Of a DNA stretch of 64,000 bases, positions 34,853 through 42,634 are shown one piece after another. The stretch is from the NCBI GenBank assembly GCA_021324095.1, contig JAJPJT010000024.1, positions 1-64,000 of the forward strand, given 5' to 3'. Each line of letters opens with the position of its first letter. The stretch's first letter is position 1. Source of the stretch: Gammaproteobacteria bacterium (GTDB lineage: Bacteria; Pseudomonadota; Gammaproteobacteria; Xanthomonadales; Rhodanobacteraceae). A program made the position numbers and the translations under genes. The notes under the pieces are model-generated. The model made no database searches, was not told where the DNA came from, and worked only from the letters and a program-made list of their open reading frames with translations.

Positions 34853-37369
34853 ATGCGCCTGAACACTCGCAATCGCGCCTGGTTACCGTGGCTGCTGCTT
34901 GCGGCCGCGGTGATTGCAACCGCAGTCGTGTACTGGCCCGGCGTCACGGGCGGATGGGTGTTCGACGACTACCCGAACATAGTCGACAACGCTGCGATCC
35001 ACATCACGCCAGGACATTCGACGCTGATCGCGTGGATCAATTCGGCGCTGTCTTCGCCTTCCAGTTTCCTGCACCGGCCGCTGGCGTCGCTGACGTTCTC
35101 CGTGAACTGGTACTTCGGCGGCGGCGATCCGTGGCCGTTCAAGGTCACCAACATCGTCATACACCTCGTCAACGGCGTGCTGCTGTATTTCATGCTGAGT
35201 GCGTTGTTGCGGTTGTTCGGGTTGCGCACCGGCGGGTTTCTCCCCTCTCCCTTCGGGAGAGGCGGCCGCAGGCCGAGCGCGGTAGCGCTCCCCGAAGGGG
35301 CGGGTGAGCGTTCGGACCCGCGCAAGATCGAACCACGCGCAAATATCGGACCCTCACCCCCAACCCCTCTCCCGAAGGGAGAGGGGAGCAAAGCCGCTGC
35401 TTCGCGCTCGCGCTTCGCGCGCGTTCGCTTCACTCCGCCTCTCCCGGAGGGAGAGGGATCTGCGTCCACCATCGACGAATCCGCCGCCACCCGCCTCGCG
35501 TTGATCGTCAGCGCCGCGTGGCTGCTGCTGCCGATCAACCTGATGGCGGTGCTGTATGTGGTGCAGCGGATGGAGAGCCTGTGCCAGGTTTTCGTGCTGG
35601 CGGGCTTGTGGGCCTACCTGCATGGACGCTGGATGATGCTGACGGCGAGCGATGCGCGCCGCGACCGGCACGGCTTCGCGCTCGCAGTGAGCGGCATCGT
35701 GCTGGGCACGCTGCTCGGGTTGACCTCCAAGGAAACGGCGGTGCTCTTGCCGGTGTTCGCATTTCTTGCGGAGTGGATCCTGGTGCGGTTTGCTTCGGTG
35801 CCAATTTCGGACCGCGCATTTGTGTCGCGCCATCCGTGTACGCCGCATCCGGCGCTCGCGTATGCAAGGCTGCAACCCCAGCCGGGTTCCATATCAGACC
35901 TTGATGAACCCCTCTCCCCCCGGGAGAGGGGCAGGGGTGAGGGTCCGGATACGCCCAATGCTACGGACTTGCTGGCGAGAGCCGAACCCTCACCCGGCGC
36001 TTCGCGCCACCCTGTCCCGGCAGGAGAGGGGAACATCAGCGAACCCTCATCCGGCGCTGCGCGCTCGCGCTTCGCGCCCGTTCGCTTCGCTCCGCCTCTC
36101 CCGGAGGGAGAGGAGGCAGCCAAGCAAGACAGCCGCATCTGGGCGCTGTTCACCTTCACGCTGTTCATCCCAGGCGTGCTCGGGTTCCTGTGGCTGCTGC
36201 GCGGTGCCTCGTCGCCGGCATCGTGGTCCGGACGCGATTTCACGCTGGGCCAGCGCCTGCTCACCGAAAGCCGGGTATTGGTCGACTACCTGCACTGGAC
36301 GCTATTCCCGAACCCGATGGTGTTGAGCCTGTACCACGACGAGATCGTGAAATCGACCGGGCTTCTTACACCCTGGACCACGCTCGGCTCGATCGTTCTG
36401 CTCGCGGCATTGGCCGTGGTCGCCGTACTGTTGCGCAACCGCCGACCACTGGTGTCACTGGGCATTGGCTGGTTCTTCGCCGCGCAACTGTTGACTGCCA
36501 CGATCATTCCGCTGGAGTTGGTGTACGAACAGCGCATGTATTTCGCATCGATCGGAGTGCTGCTGGCAGTCGGCGCGTTGCTGATGGGCTTGCGCTGGAA
36601 GATCGCGCTTCCGATCCTGCGGGGGTTCGTGGTGGCCATCGCGCTGCTGTGGTTCGCGCTGGCGACCAATCTGCGCGCACAGGAATGGTCGAATCCGCTG
36701 CGGCTGGCGATAGCGGAAGCCAATCGACACCCCGAATCGGCGCGCGCAGTGTACGAGGCCGGTCGCCTGCTGTTGATCGCATCGAACTACCAGCCCGGCA
36801 AGGCGCTCGATGAATCCCGTAAATACCTCGCAAAGGCGGCCGCAATACCGGGCTCGTCGTCACTGGCCGACCAGGCACTGATCATGATTGCGGATCATCA
36901 TCATCAGGGTGCCGATGCCGACTACTGGAATTCGATGATCCGAAAGCTGCGCGACCAGCCGACTCGCCAGGAAGATATCTCCGCGCTGATTTCGCTCACC
37001 AACTGCTACGGCTCGGGCATTTGCAAATTCGACGTTTCTTGGCTGCAACGCGCGTACGCAGCGGCGCTTTCGCGTCCCCACCCCATTGCACGCCTCAACG
37101 GAGCGTACGCAGATTTCGAGCGCGACCTGATGCATAACGACCCGCTGGCCACCAAGTACTTGGCGCGCGCCGTCGCAGGCGACCCGAGCGAGTCTGCGTA
37201 TCGAATCGACTTGGCCGCGCTGTACGCACGGCAAGGTGAGACAGAAAAAGCCCTGGAACAAATCGACGTGCTGCGGCGCATGAATCTCGCTGGCCGCCTG
37301 GACAACCAGATCGCGGTGCTGGAGCGGTTAGCCGAACAGGGCAAGATTGCGGCGCCCTCGGCTCACTGA
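34853..37369 (+). CDS. TMTC-like GT-C membrane glycosyltransferase with TPR tail, copy 2
   Basis: Paralogue of the 32008 gene, 838 residues. The same motifs appear: GGWVFDDYPNIVDN (residues 33-46), HRPLASLTFSVNWYF, FKVTNIVIHLVNGVLLYF, LYVVQRMESL, TSKETAVLLPVFAFLAEW, RVLVDYLHW and YEQRMYFASIGVLL. TPR-like helices occupy the last 250 residues. Two stretches are repeat-encoded: about 129-203, at the same loop as in copy 1, and about 350-422 in a second loop. Without them it would be about 690 residues. Both keep the frame. It overlaps nothing and starts 75 bases after the divergent DUF4160 gene. Confidence 0.75.
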   Translation: MRLNTRNRAWLPWLLLAAAVIATAVVYWPGVTGGWVFDDYPNIVDNAAIHITPGHSTLIAWINSALSSPSSFLHRPLASLTFSVNWYFGGGDPWPFKVTNIVIHLVNGVLLYFMLSALLRLFGLRTGGFLPSPFGRGGRRPSAVALPEGAGERSDPRKIEPRANIGPSPPTPLPKGEGSKAAASRSRFARVRFTPPLPEGEGSASTIDESAATRLALIVSAAWLLLPINLMAVLYVVQRMESLCQVFVLAGLWAYLHGRWMMLTASDARRDRHGFALAVSGIVLGTLLGLTSKETAVLLPVFAFLAEWILVRFASVPISDRAFVSRHPCTPHPALAYARLQPQPGSISDLDEPLSPRERGRGEGPDTPNATDLLARAEPSPGASRHPVPAGEGNISEPSSGAARSRFAPVRFAPPLPEGEEAAKQDSRIWALFTFTLFIPGVLGFLWLLRGASSPASWSGRDFTLGQRLLTESRVLVDYLHWTLFPNPMVLSLYHDEIVKSTGLLTPWTTLGSIVLLAALAVVAVLLRNRRPLVSLGIGWFFAAQLLTATIIPLELVYEQRMYFASIGVLLAVGALLMGLRWKIALPILRGFVVAIALLWFALATNLRAQEWSNPLRLAIAEANRHPESARAVYEAGRLLLIASNYQPGKALDESRKYLAKAAAIPGSSSLADQALIMIADHHHQGADADYWNSMIRKLRDQPTRQEDISALISLTNCYGSGICKFDVSWLQRAYAAALSRPHPIARLNGAYADFERDLMHNDPLATKYLARAVAGDPSESAYRIDLAALYARQGETEKALEQIDVLRRMNLAGRLDNQIAVLERLAEQGKIAAPSAH
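35237..35461. repeat. GAGAGGG-family elements inside TMTC-like gene 2, first site
   Basis: Stem CCCCTCTCCCTTCGGGAGAGG, then GGGGCGGGTGAGCGTTCGG, GCGCAAATATCGGACCCTCACCCC, CCCCTCTCCCGAAGGGAGAGGGG, then a palindromic CGCTCGCGCTTCGCGCGCGTTCG stretch and CTCTCCCGGAGGGAGAGGG. The site corresponds to the insertion loop in copy 1. Confidence 0.8.
35900..36118. repeat. GAGAGGG-family elements inside TMTC-like gene 2, second site
   Basis: Stem CCCCTCTCCCCCCGGGAGAGGGG, then CAGGGGTGAGGGTCCGG, a centre with CAATGCTACGG, ACCCTCACCCGGCGCTTCGCG, a second unit ACCCTCATCCGGCGCTGCGCG, and stem CTCTCCCGGAGGGAGAGG. Encoded peptide includes LSPRERGRGEG and PPLPEGE. Confidence 0.8.
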
Positions 37370-37395
37370 GCCCGTTTGACACCACTAACTGTTCG

Positions 37396-37411
37396 AAGCA
37401 TCATGATGCTT
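37396..37411. promoter_or_regulatory. Operator palindrome of PIN module A
   Basis: AAGCATCATGATGCTT is a perfect 16-bp palindrome. A half site TGATGCTT follows at 37418-37425. It lies 22 bases before the antitoxin start, the expected place for autorepression. Confidence 0.6.
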
Positions 37412-37433
37412 GTTCATTGATGCTTTTGCTGTC

Positions 37434-37685
37434 ATGCGCACCACCATCACCCTCGAGCCGGACGTCGAAGCCTTGTTGAAGAAGACGATGCGCGAACGCG
37501 GCATCACCTTCAAGGACGCGGTCAATCAAGCCGTGCGCGACGGACTGGCCAAGCCCGCGGAAGATGTACCGCCATTCAAACAGCGCGCGTTTCACTTGGG
37601 CAAGCCGCTTGTGGACTTGACCAAGGCATTGGCGCTCGCGGACGAGTTGTACGACATCGACCACGGCTGGTTGCCGCCGAAGTGA
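37434..37685 (+). CDS. Ribbon-helix-helix antitoxin of PIN module A
   Basis: The 83-residue protein starts MRTTITLEPDVEALLKKTMR, a ribbon-helix-helix DNA-binding motif (strand followed by two helices), then GITFKDAVNQAVRDGL. The C-terminal half (PPFKQRAFHLGKPLVDLTKA) would bind the toxin. ATG 37434 is preferred to 37410. Its stop overlaps the toxin GTG start by four bases, so the pair is translationally coupled. Confidence 0.87.
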   Translation: MRTTITLEPDVEALLKKTMRERGITFKDAVNQAVRDGLAKPAEDVPPFKQRAFHLGKPLVDLTKALALADELYDIDHGWLPPK

Positions 37686-38128
37686 GGACGCCAGACGTCA
37701 ACGTGCTGGTATACGCGGTCAATCTTGACGCGCCCCAGCGTGCAGTCGCTGCCCGATGGCTGGAAGACGCGTTCGCTGATCCCGCTGGCATTGCGTTCAC
37801 ATGGCATGCGCTCGCAGGTTTCCTGCGGATCAGCACGCAGAGACGAATTGTGCGCGCGACGCTGCCAGTGGAAACGGCGCTGGGCGTGGTGGAGGAATGG
37901 CTGTCGCATCCACGCGCTCGGATGATCGGGCCGACCGACCGTCACGCGCCGTTACTCGCACGCCTGCTGATCGGCGCGGGCCGCGGCGGCAATCTCGTGA
38001 GCGATGCGCATCTTGCAGCCATCACCATCGAGCACGGGGCGACCTTGGGTACTTTCGATCGTGACTTCGAACGCTTCGCAGGCTTGCGGATGGATTGGCT
38101 TCAGGGCAATGTAGTCCACGAAAACTGA
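37682..38128 (+). CDS. PIN-domain toxin of module A
   Basis: The 148-residue protein belongs to the VapC subgroup with DVNVLVYAVN near the start and the signature GNLVSDAHLAAITIEHGATL, then TFDRDFERFAGL. Acidic residues at Asp5, in SDAHLAA and in TFDRDF mark the nuclease site. It starts with GTG inside the antitoxin stop (GTGA). Target RNA is unknown. Confidence 0.88.
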   Translation: MRTPDVNVLVYAVNLDAPQRAVAARWLEDAFADPAGIAFTWHALAGFLRISTQRRIVRATLPVETALGVVEEWLSHPRARMIGPTDRHAPLLARLLIGAGRGGNLVSDAHLAAITIEHGATLGTFDRDFERFAGLRMDWLQGNVVHEN

Positions 38129-38159
38129 CGCAGCACATTCCAGCTTGCCAAGGCTACGG

Positions 38160-38178
38160 CTGGTCTATAGACTGGTCT
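38160..38178. promoter_or_regulatory. Operator and -10 region of PIN module B
   Basis: CTGGTCT occurs twice (38160-38166, 38172-38178), and the perfect palindrome GTCTATAGAC (38163-38172) lies between and overlapping, containing a TATAGA -10-like sequence. The antitoxin starts 18 bases later after GGAGGA. Confidence 0.55.
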
Positions 38179-38195
38179 GGACTACGGAGGACGCA

Positions 38196-38438
38196 ATGCA
38201 TACTGAAATCGGCGCATACGAAGCCAAGACCCGGCTTCCAGAGTTGCTGCGCCAAGTCCGAAAGGGGAAATCGTTCACCATCACGAATCGCGGTGAGCCA
38301 GTCGCCGAACTTGTGCCGGTCGGTAAGGCCGCTGATGTGGGTGCGGCGCGTGCAGCGTCGCAGATGGAAGCGTTCATGCGCTCGCATCGCATCCCCGGCG
38401 TCGATATCAAGGCGCTCATCGAATACGGTCGCCCTTGA
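38196..38438 (+). CDS. Phd/YefM antitoxin of PIN module B
   Basis: The 80-residue protein has the Phd/YefM fold signature: MHTEIGAYEAKTRLPELLRQ, then GKSFTITNRGEPVAELVPV. The C-terminal helix (QMEAFMRSHRIPGVDIKALI) should bind the toxin. A GGAGG ribosome site precedes the ATG. The stop overlaps the toxin's TTG start. Confidence 0.9.
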   Translation: MHTEIGAYEAKTRLPELLRQVRKGKSFTITNRGEPVAELVPVGKAADVGAARAASQMEAFMRSHRIPGVDIKALIEYGRP

Positions 38439-38851
38439 GCTTCGTGCTGGACAACTCCGTCACGATGCGATGGTGCTTTGGCGACGGGACACCTGAGGAT
38501 CTGGACTACGCGGCCGCGGTGGCTCGGCAGCTGCAAACGGACACCGCGCTGGTGCCGGTCATCTGGGTACTCGAGGTGGTGAATGTCCTGGCTCGGGGAG
38601 AATTGCTGGGTCAGCTTGCGGCGGAAACGTCAAGCGAATTTCTGGAGATGCTGAAACGAATGCGCATCGTGACCGATCCGGACACAACCCGCCATGCCTT
38701 CAGCACGACCCTGGATCTCGCGCGGCGGCATCGTCTTTCGGCATACGATGCCGCGTACCTCGAACTGGCACAGCGCAAACAAATACCGTTGGCGACGCTG
38801 GATGCCGAATTACGCAAATCGGCCGCGGCTGCCGGCGTCGCGCTCTTCTGA
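38435..38851 (+). CDS. PIN-domain toxin of module B
   Basis: The 138-residue PIN protein starts with TTG at 38435 (TTGA overlap with the antitoxin stop). Acidic residues appear in FVLDNSVTMRW, VLEVVNVL, and SAYDAAYLELAQR; LATLDAELRKSA follows. This subgroup pairs with Phd-type antitoxins, as here. The target is unknown. Confidence 0.9.
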   Translation: MSFVLDNSVTMRWCFGDGTPEDLDYAAAVARQLQTDTALVPVIWVLEVVNVLARGELLGQLAAETSSEFLEMLKRMRIVTDPDTTRHAFSTTLDLARRHRLSAYDAAYLELAQRKQIPLATLDAELRKSAAAAGVALF

Positions 38852-38859
38852 AAGCGGGA

Positions 38860-39036
38860 GCCCGGCGCAATGCACCACCGATGCTGGGATTCGCATGCAA
38901 ACGCTCACCCGATCCTTGCACGTGCAGGAGGACCGGCAGGCCCGATCGTCGCGGCCTCCGCCGCTCCCGAGGGTAGGCTGGGCTGACGCCTGCCATCGCG
39001 GAAGCCCAGCGCAATGCACACTGATGCTGGGATTGG
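38860..39036. repeat. Two copies of a GCCC(G/A)GCGCAATGCAC repeat between PIN modules B and C
   Basis: Copies at 38860-38898 and 39004-39036 share GCGCAATGCAC followed by GATGCTGGGATT. The segment between them includes AGGCTGGGCT, the inverse of AAGCCCAGC, so the right copy forms a hairpin with it. A related but diverged copy (GCCCAACG ... GATGTCGGGATTCGCG) is at 54834-54871. No gene is visible in this 236-base gap. Confidence 0.6.
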
Positions 39037-39042
39037 ACGGAA

Positions 39043-39066
39043 TGACCATGGTATAGTGACCATGGT
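39043..39066. promoter_or_regulatory. Operator direct repeats of PIN module C
   Basis: TGACCATGGT occurs at 39043-39052 and again at 39057-39066. Each carries the palindrome ACCATGGT, and TATAGT between them looks like a -10 box. The antitoxin starts 21 bases downstream. Confidence 0.6.
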
Positions 39067-39087
39067 TGTTCAACCGCGCTTACCGCA

Positions 39088-39318
39088 ATGGAAACCGAAA
39101 TCTCCAAATCCCGCTTCAAGGCACACGCGCTGGAAATCTTCCGCCATATCGAAAAAACCGGCACACCCGTTGTCATCACCGACAATGGGACGCCCACCTT
39201 GACGGTCACAAAATATCGCCGCGAAAAACCCGATGCCTTGGCCCGTCTCAAGGGTTCAGTGCTGCGGTTTGATGATCCGCTGGCACCTGTGGATACGAGT
39301 TGGGAAGCCAATACGTGA
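39088..39318 (+). CDS. Phd/YefM-type antitoxin of PIN module C
   Basis: The 76-residue protein begins METEISKSRFKAHALEIFRH, with the Phd/YefM pattern TGTPVVITDNGTPTLTVTKY. It is less close to the classic family than module B but keeps the strand-helix layout. The C-terminus ends SWEANT, and its stop overlaps the GTG of the toxin. Confidence 0.85.
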   Translation: METEISKSRFKAHALEIFRHIEKTGTPVVITDNGTPTLTVTKYRREKPDALARLKGSVLRFDDPLAPVDTSWEANT

Positions 39319-39710
39319 TCGTGCTGGATACGCACGCCTTGGTGTGGTGGATCGGAGGCGACCCGCGGCTTTCGCGAAGAGCGGCCGGTGCCATCCGCAA
39401 GGAACTCGCATCCGGGCAATTGGGAATCCCATCGATCAGCGCCTGGGAAATCGGCATGCTGATTGCCAAGGGCAGGATCACGCTCGGCATGGACGTGACC
39501 GAATGGCTGAGTGCAGTCCTGGCAGTTCCCGGCGTGACCCTGTTGCCATTGTCCGCGGAGATCGCACTTGATTCCACACGACTGCCCGGCGAATTCCATG
39601 ATGACCCTGCCGATCGAATGGTCGTTGCCACCGCGCGAGCGGAAAATGCGCCACTCGTGACCGCCGATCGACGCATACTCGCCTACCCCCACGTACGCAC
39701 CCTGTGGTGA
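39315..39710 (+). CDS. PIN-domain toxin of module C
   Basis: The 131-residue protein starts with GTG 39315 (MIVLDTHALVWWIGGDPRLS), the Sll0205-like PIN subgroup. Conserved acidic residues occur in VLDTHALVWW, SAWEIGML and DDPADRMVVATA, and LVTADRRILAY closes the fold. GTGA overlap with the antitoxin implies coupled translation. Confidence 0.9.
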   Translation: MIVLDTHALVWWIGGDPRLSRRAAGAIRKELASGQLGIPSISAWEIGMLIAKGRITLGMDVTEWLSAVLAVPGVTLLPLSAEIALDSTRLPGEFHDDPADRMVVATARAENAPLVTADRRILAYPHVRTLW

Positions 39711-39735
39711 GGTCTCCGCATCGAGGAGCACAGGT

Positions 39736-40929
39736 ATGCGAAATCGCCCCGCCACTGCGCCGCCCTTCCTGATCTTCGGCTCGCCGCTGATCGAGCAGAC
39801 CGAGATCGACGAAGTCGTGGCCTGCATGGAATCGGCATGGCTGGGCACCGGGCCGCGCGTCGTGCAGTTCGAGCGCGACTTCGCGGCCTACCAAGGTTTG
39901 CAGCTGGCCCAGGTCGCGGCCGTCAATTCATGCACGGCGGCGCTGCACGTCAGCATGGTCGCGGCGGACCTGGAGCCTGGCAGGGAAGTGATCACCACAC
40001 CCATGACGTTCTGCGCCTCGGTTAACGCGATCATCCATGCTGGGCTGGTACCCGTGCTGGCAGATGTCGACCCTGCAACGCAGAACATCGATCCGGCTGC
40101 GATCGAAGCCGCGATCACCCCGCGCACGGGCGCGATCCTGCCGGTGCATTTCGCGGGGCGTGCTTGCGAAATGGACGCGATCATGTCGATCGCGCGAAAG
40201 CACGACCTCATGGTGATCGAGGATTGTGCCCATGCCATTGAAACCACCTGCCACGGCAGGAAGGCCGGCACATTCGGTGATTTCGGCTGCTTCAGCTTCT
40301 ATGCCACCAAGAACGTCGTCACTGGCGAAGGCGGCATGATAACGGGCCGCGACGAGGCGCACATCGCGCGCGCCAGGGTGCTGGCATTGCATGGGATGAG
40401 CAAGGATGCGTGGCATCGCTTTGGCGACCAAGGCTATAAGCACTATCAGGTCATCGAAGCCGGTTTCAAGTACAACATGATGGACCTGCAAGCTGCGATC
40501 GGCATCCACCAGCTTGCGCGCGTGGAGCGCAACTGGCTACGTCGCGAAACCGTGTGGAACCGCTACATGGAAGCTTTTGCAGACCTGCCCATCGGATTGC
40601 CTGCACCACCCGAGAAGAACACAAGGCACGCGTACCACCTTTTCACAATCATGGTCGACGAGGTGCGCTGCGGGATTTCCCGCGACGCGTTCCTCGACGC
40701 CATGAACGCGCGCCGTATCGGCACCGGCGTGCACTATCTCGCCGTGCCGGAGCATCCGTACTACCAGCATCGCTACGGATGGAAGCCGGAACAATGGCCG
40801 AACGCAATGCGGCTTGGTCGCCAAACCGTCAGCCTGCCGCTGTCGCCGAAGCTGACCGACGCGGATGTCCAACGTGTCATCGATGCAGTTTCGAGCATCA
40901 TGTGCCACGCCAGTAAGATCACGGCATGA
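39736..40929 (+). CDS. DegT/DnrJ/EryC1-family sugar aminotransferase
   Basis: This PLP enzyme family aminates nucleotide-linked keto sugars for surface glycans. The 397-residue protein has the PLP Lys192 in FSFYATKN, VIEDCAHAIET (Asp contacting PLP), GDFGCFSFYATKNVVTGEGG and HYLAVPEHPYYQHRYGW near the end. The exact sugar cannot be told. It starts the plus-strand part of a glycan island; its stop overlaps the next methyltransferase by four bases. Confidence 0.93.
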   Translation: MRNRPATAPPFLIFGSPLIEQTEIDEVVACMESAWLGTGPRVVQFERDFAAYQGLQLAQVAAVNSCTAALHVSMVAADLEPGREVITTPMTFCASVNAIIHAGLVPVLADVDPATQNIDPAAIEAAITPRTGAILPVHFAGRACEMDAIMSIARKHDLMVIEDCAHAIETTCHGRKAGTFGDFGCFSFYATKNVVTGEGGMITGRDEAHIARARVLALHGMSKDAWHRFGDQGYKHYQVIEAGFKYNMMDLQAAIGIHQLARVERNWLRRETVWNRYMEAFADLPIGLPAPPEKNTRHAYHLFTIMVDEVRCGISRDAFLDAMNARRIGTGVHYLAVPEHPYYQHRYGWKPEQWPNAMRLGRQTVSLPLSPKLTDADVQRVIDAVSSIMCHASKITA

Positions 40930-41753
40930 ATTCGACCGCACAACCTGCCCGTCATGAGGATCCGGAACTGCGGTTCGCGTTCGGCCGTAACTGGAAATCC
41001 TTTCTTGCGACGCTCGACGATCGTCGGCTCAAGGAAGCGCGGCTGAGGCTGTGCGAATCGTTGAAACGAAACGACCTGCATGGCCTGCGCGTCCTGGACG
41101 TGGGGTCCGGCAGCGGACTTTCCAGCCTAGTGATGTACCAACTCGGTGCGGAGGTAGTGTCATTCGATTTCGACGCCGACTCAGTAACCTGCACGGAAGA
41201 ATTGCGCAAGCGCCACGCCTCGGAAGGCTCGAGTTGGCAAATCCTGCAAGGTTCGGCCCTGGATCCCGATTTCATGGAAGGGCTGGGGCAATTCGATCTG
41301 GTCTACAGTTGGGGGGTTCTGCACCATACCGGAGCCATGTGGCCTGCCCTTGAGTTGGCTGCGGCGCGTGTTGCCCCCCGCGGAACGTTGCTGCTGGCGC
41401 TGTATAACGACCAAGGCTGGCGTTCGTCTCTGTGGCGCGTAGTCAAGCGTTTTTATTGCAGCGGACTGCCAGGAAGATGGGCGGTCGGCGCGGTGTTCTA
41501 TCCGCTGTTTGCGCTGTACGCGCTAGTGCAAGACCTACGGCATTTCCACCCGCCCGGCACCTATGCGCGCCAATACGTACAAAAACGCGGCATGTCGTTG
41601 TTTCACGATTGGCGGGACTGGCTGGGCGGCTATCCATTCGAGGTTGCCAAACCGGAAGACGTCGTCCGCAAACTGGCCGCAGTGGGGTTGGCGCTGCAAC
41701 GCGAGACGCTTACTGCTGGTTTGGGTTGCAACGAATTCGTCTTCGTGCGGTGA
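40926..41753 (+). CDS. Class I SAM-dependent methyltransferase
   Basis: The 275-residue protein has a SAM-binding motif VLDVGSGSGLSS at residues 56-67, an acidic second motif VVSFDFDADSV, and FDLVYSWGVLHH. The C-terminal half has long hydrophobic segments (AVFYPLFALYALVQDL) and a conserved GYPFEVAKPEDV, resembling methyltransferases in polysaccharide loci. ATGA overlap links it to the aminotransferase. The substrate is unknown. Confidence 0.87.
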   Translation: MNSTAQPARHEDPELRFAFGRNWKSFLATLDDRRLKEARLRLCESLKRNDLHGLRVLDVGSGSGLSSLVMYQLGAEVVSFDFDADSVTCTEELRKRHASEGSSWQILQGSALDPDFMEGLGQFDLVYSWGVLHHTGAMWPALELAAARVAPRGTLLLALYNDQGWRSSLWRVVKRFYCSGLPGRWAVGAVFYPLFALYALVQDLRHFHPPGTYARQYVQKRGMSLFHDWRDWLGGYPFEVAKPEDVVRKLAAVGLALQRETLTAGLGCNEFVFVR

Positions 41754-41808
41754 CGCTCAGGAGCGTACACGATCAATCACGACAATCTGGCGACTCATTG
41801 GCCGCAAT

Positions 41809-42606
41809 ATGCCAGCGAGCAGCCCCTTTTCGAGCACAATCCATATGGCAATGATTACCCCGAGCCGCGTGGGAAGAGCCATCAAATGGCTGGTGGCCGG
41901 CAATCCCGCCCAGCGAAGGCGCGTACGGCATGAGTTGGCGCGCGCGGCAGCCGCCATGTTCGGGGATTATCCGATCAGTGACGATTACAAGCTGTGGCGT
42001 GAGGACAAGCAATTCCTGGATGACTTCAACCGAATGTCGCCGGGGAACCCTTATTCGCAGGATCGTAAGTGGACGCTTCGAGAATTCGTGAAACTCAGCA
42101 ACGCTTTACCGGGGGATTTGGCGGAATGCGGCTGTTACGTTGGCACCTCGGCGTTCTTTATTGCACAGGTATCAGCACATGGGAAGCTTTATTTGTTCGA
42201 CTCGTTTCAAGGACTTTCAGACCCCGACGTGCCCGATGCGGACATCGCAGCAGATGTGATGCCATGGTCTGCTGGAGACCTGAGTACCAGTGAGGCAACG
42301 CTGCGGCGCCACCTCGCCTGCTACGACTCGATCGAGGTACTGCCTGGCTGGATTCCCGAGCGATTCAAAGAGGTGGTGGACCATCAGTTCCGCCTCGTAC
42401 ACATCGACGTGGATTTGTACAAGCCTACCCGCGACAGCCTCGAGTTTTTCTATCCGCGCCTGGTCAAGGGCGGATTCATCGTGATGGACGACTACGGCTT
42501 CAAGAACTGTCCGGGCGCCACACGCGCGGCCGACGAACTGGTCGCATCGCATAGGGTTGAGATCCTTCGGCTGACCACCGGGCAAGGGGTGATCACAAAA
42601 CCCTGA
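41809..42606 (+). CDS. TylF/MycF-family methyltransferase
   Basis: TylF-type enzymes methylate sugar hydroxyls using SAM and Mg. The 265-residue protein shows the family set: AECGCYVGTSAFFIAQ (SAM site), LYLFDSFQGLSDPD, LVHIDVDLYKPTRDSLEFF and GGFIVMDDYGFKNCPGA with metal-binding Asp residues. The start is uncertain: ATG 41809, 41845 or 41851, none with a clear ribosome site. It is the last plus-strand gene of the island and converges on another methyltransferase. A methylated sugar in the glycan is a fair inference. Confidence 0.87.
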   Translation: MPASSPFSSTIHMAMITPSRVGRAIKWLVAGNPAQRRRVRHELARAAAAMFGDYPISDDYKLWREDKQFLDDFNRMSPGNPYSQDRKWTLREFVKLSNALPGDLAECGCYVGTSAFFIAQVSAHGKLYLFDSFQGLSDPDVPDADIAADVMPWSAGDLSTSEATLRRHLACYDSIEVLPGWIPERFKEVVDHQFRLVHIDVDLYKPTRDSLEFFYPRLVKGGFIVMDDYGFKNCPGATRAADELVASHRVEILRLTTGQGVITKP

Positions 42607-42634
42607 ATGCCATCCCCACCGGCAATGCGAGAGG

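Noticed and set aside
27164-36118. CRISPR array
   Set aside because: The repeated hairpins vary in length and spacing, are self-complementary and are not separated by uniform spacers.
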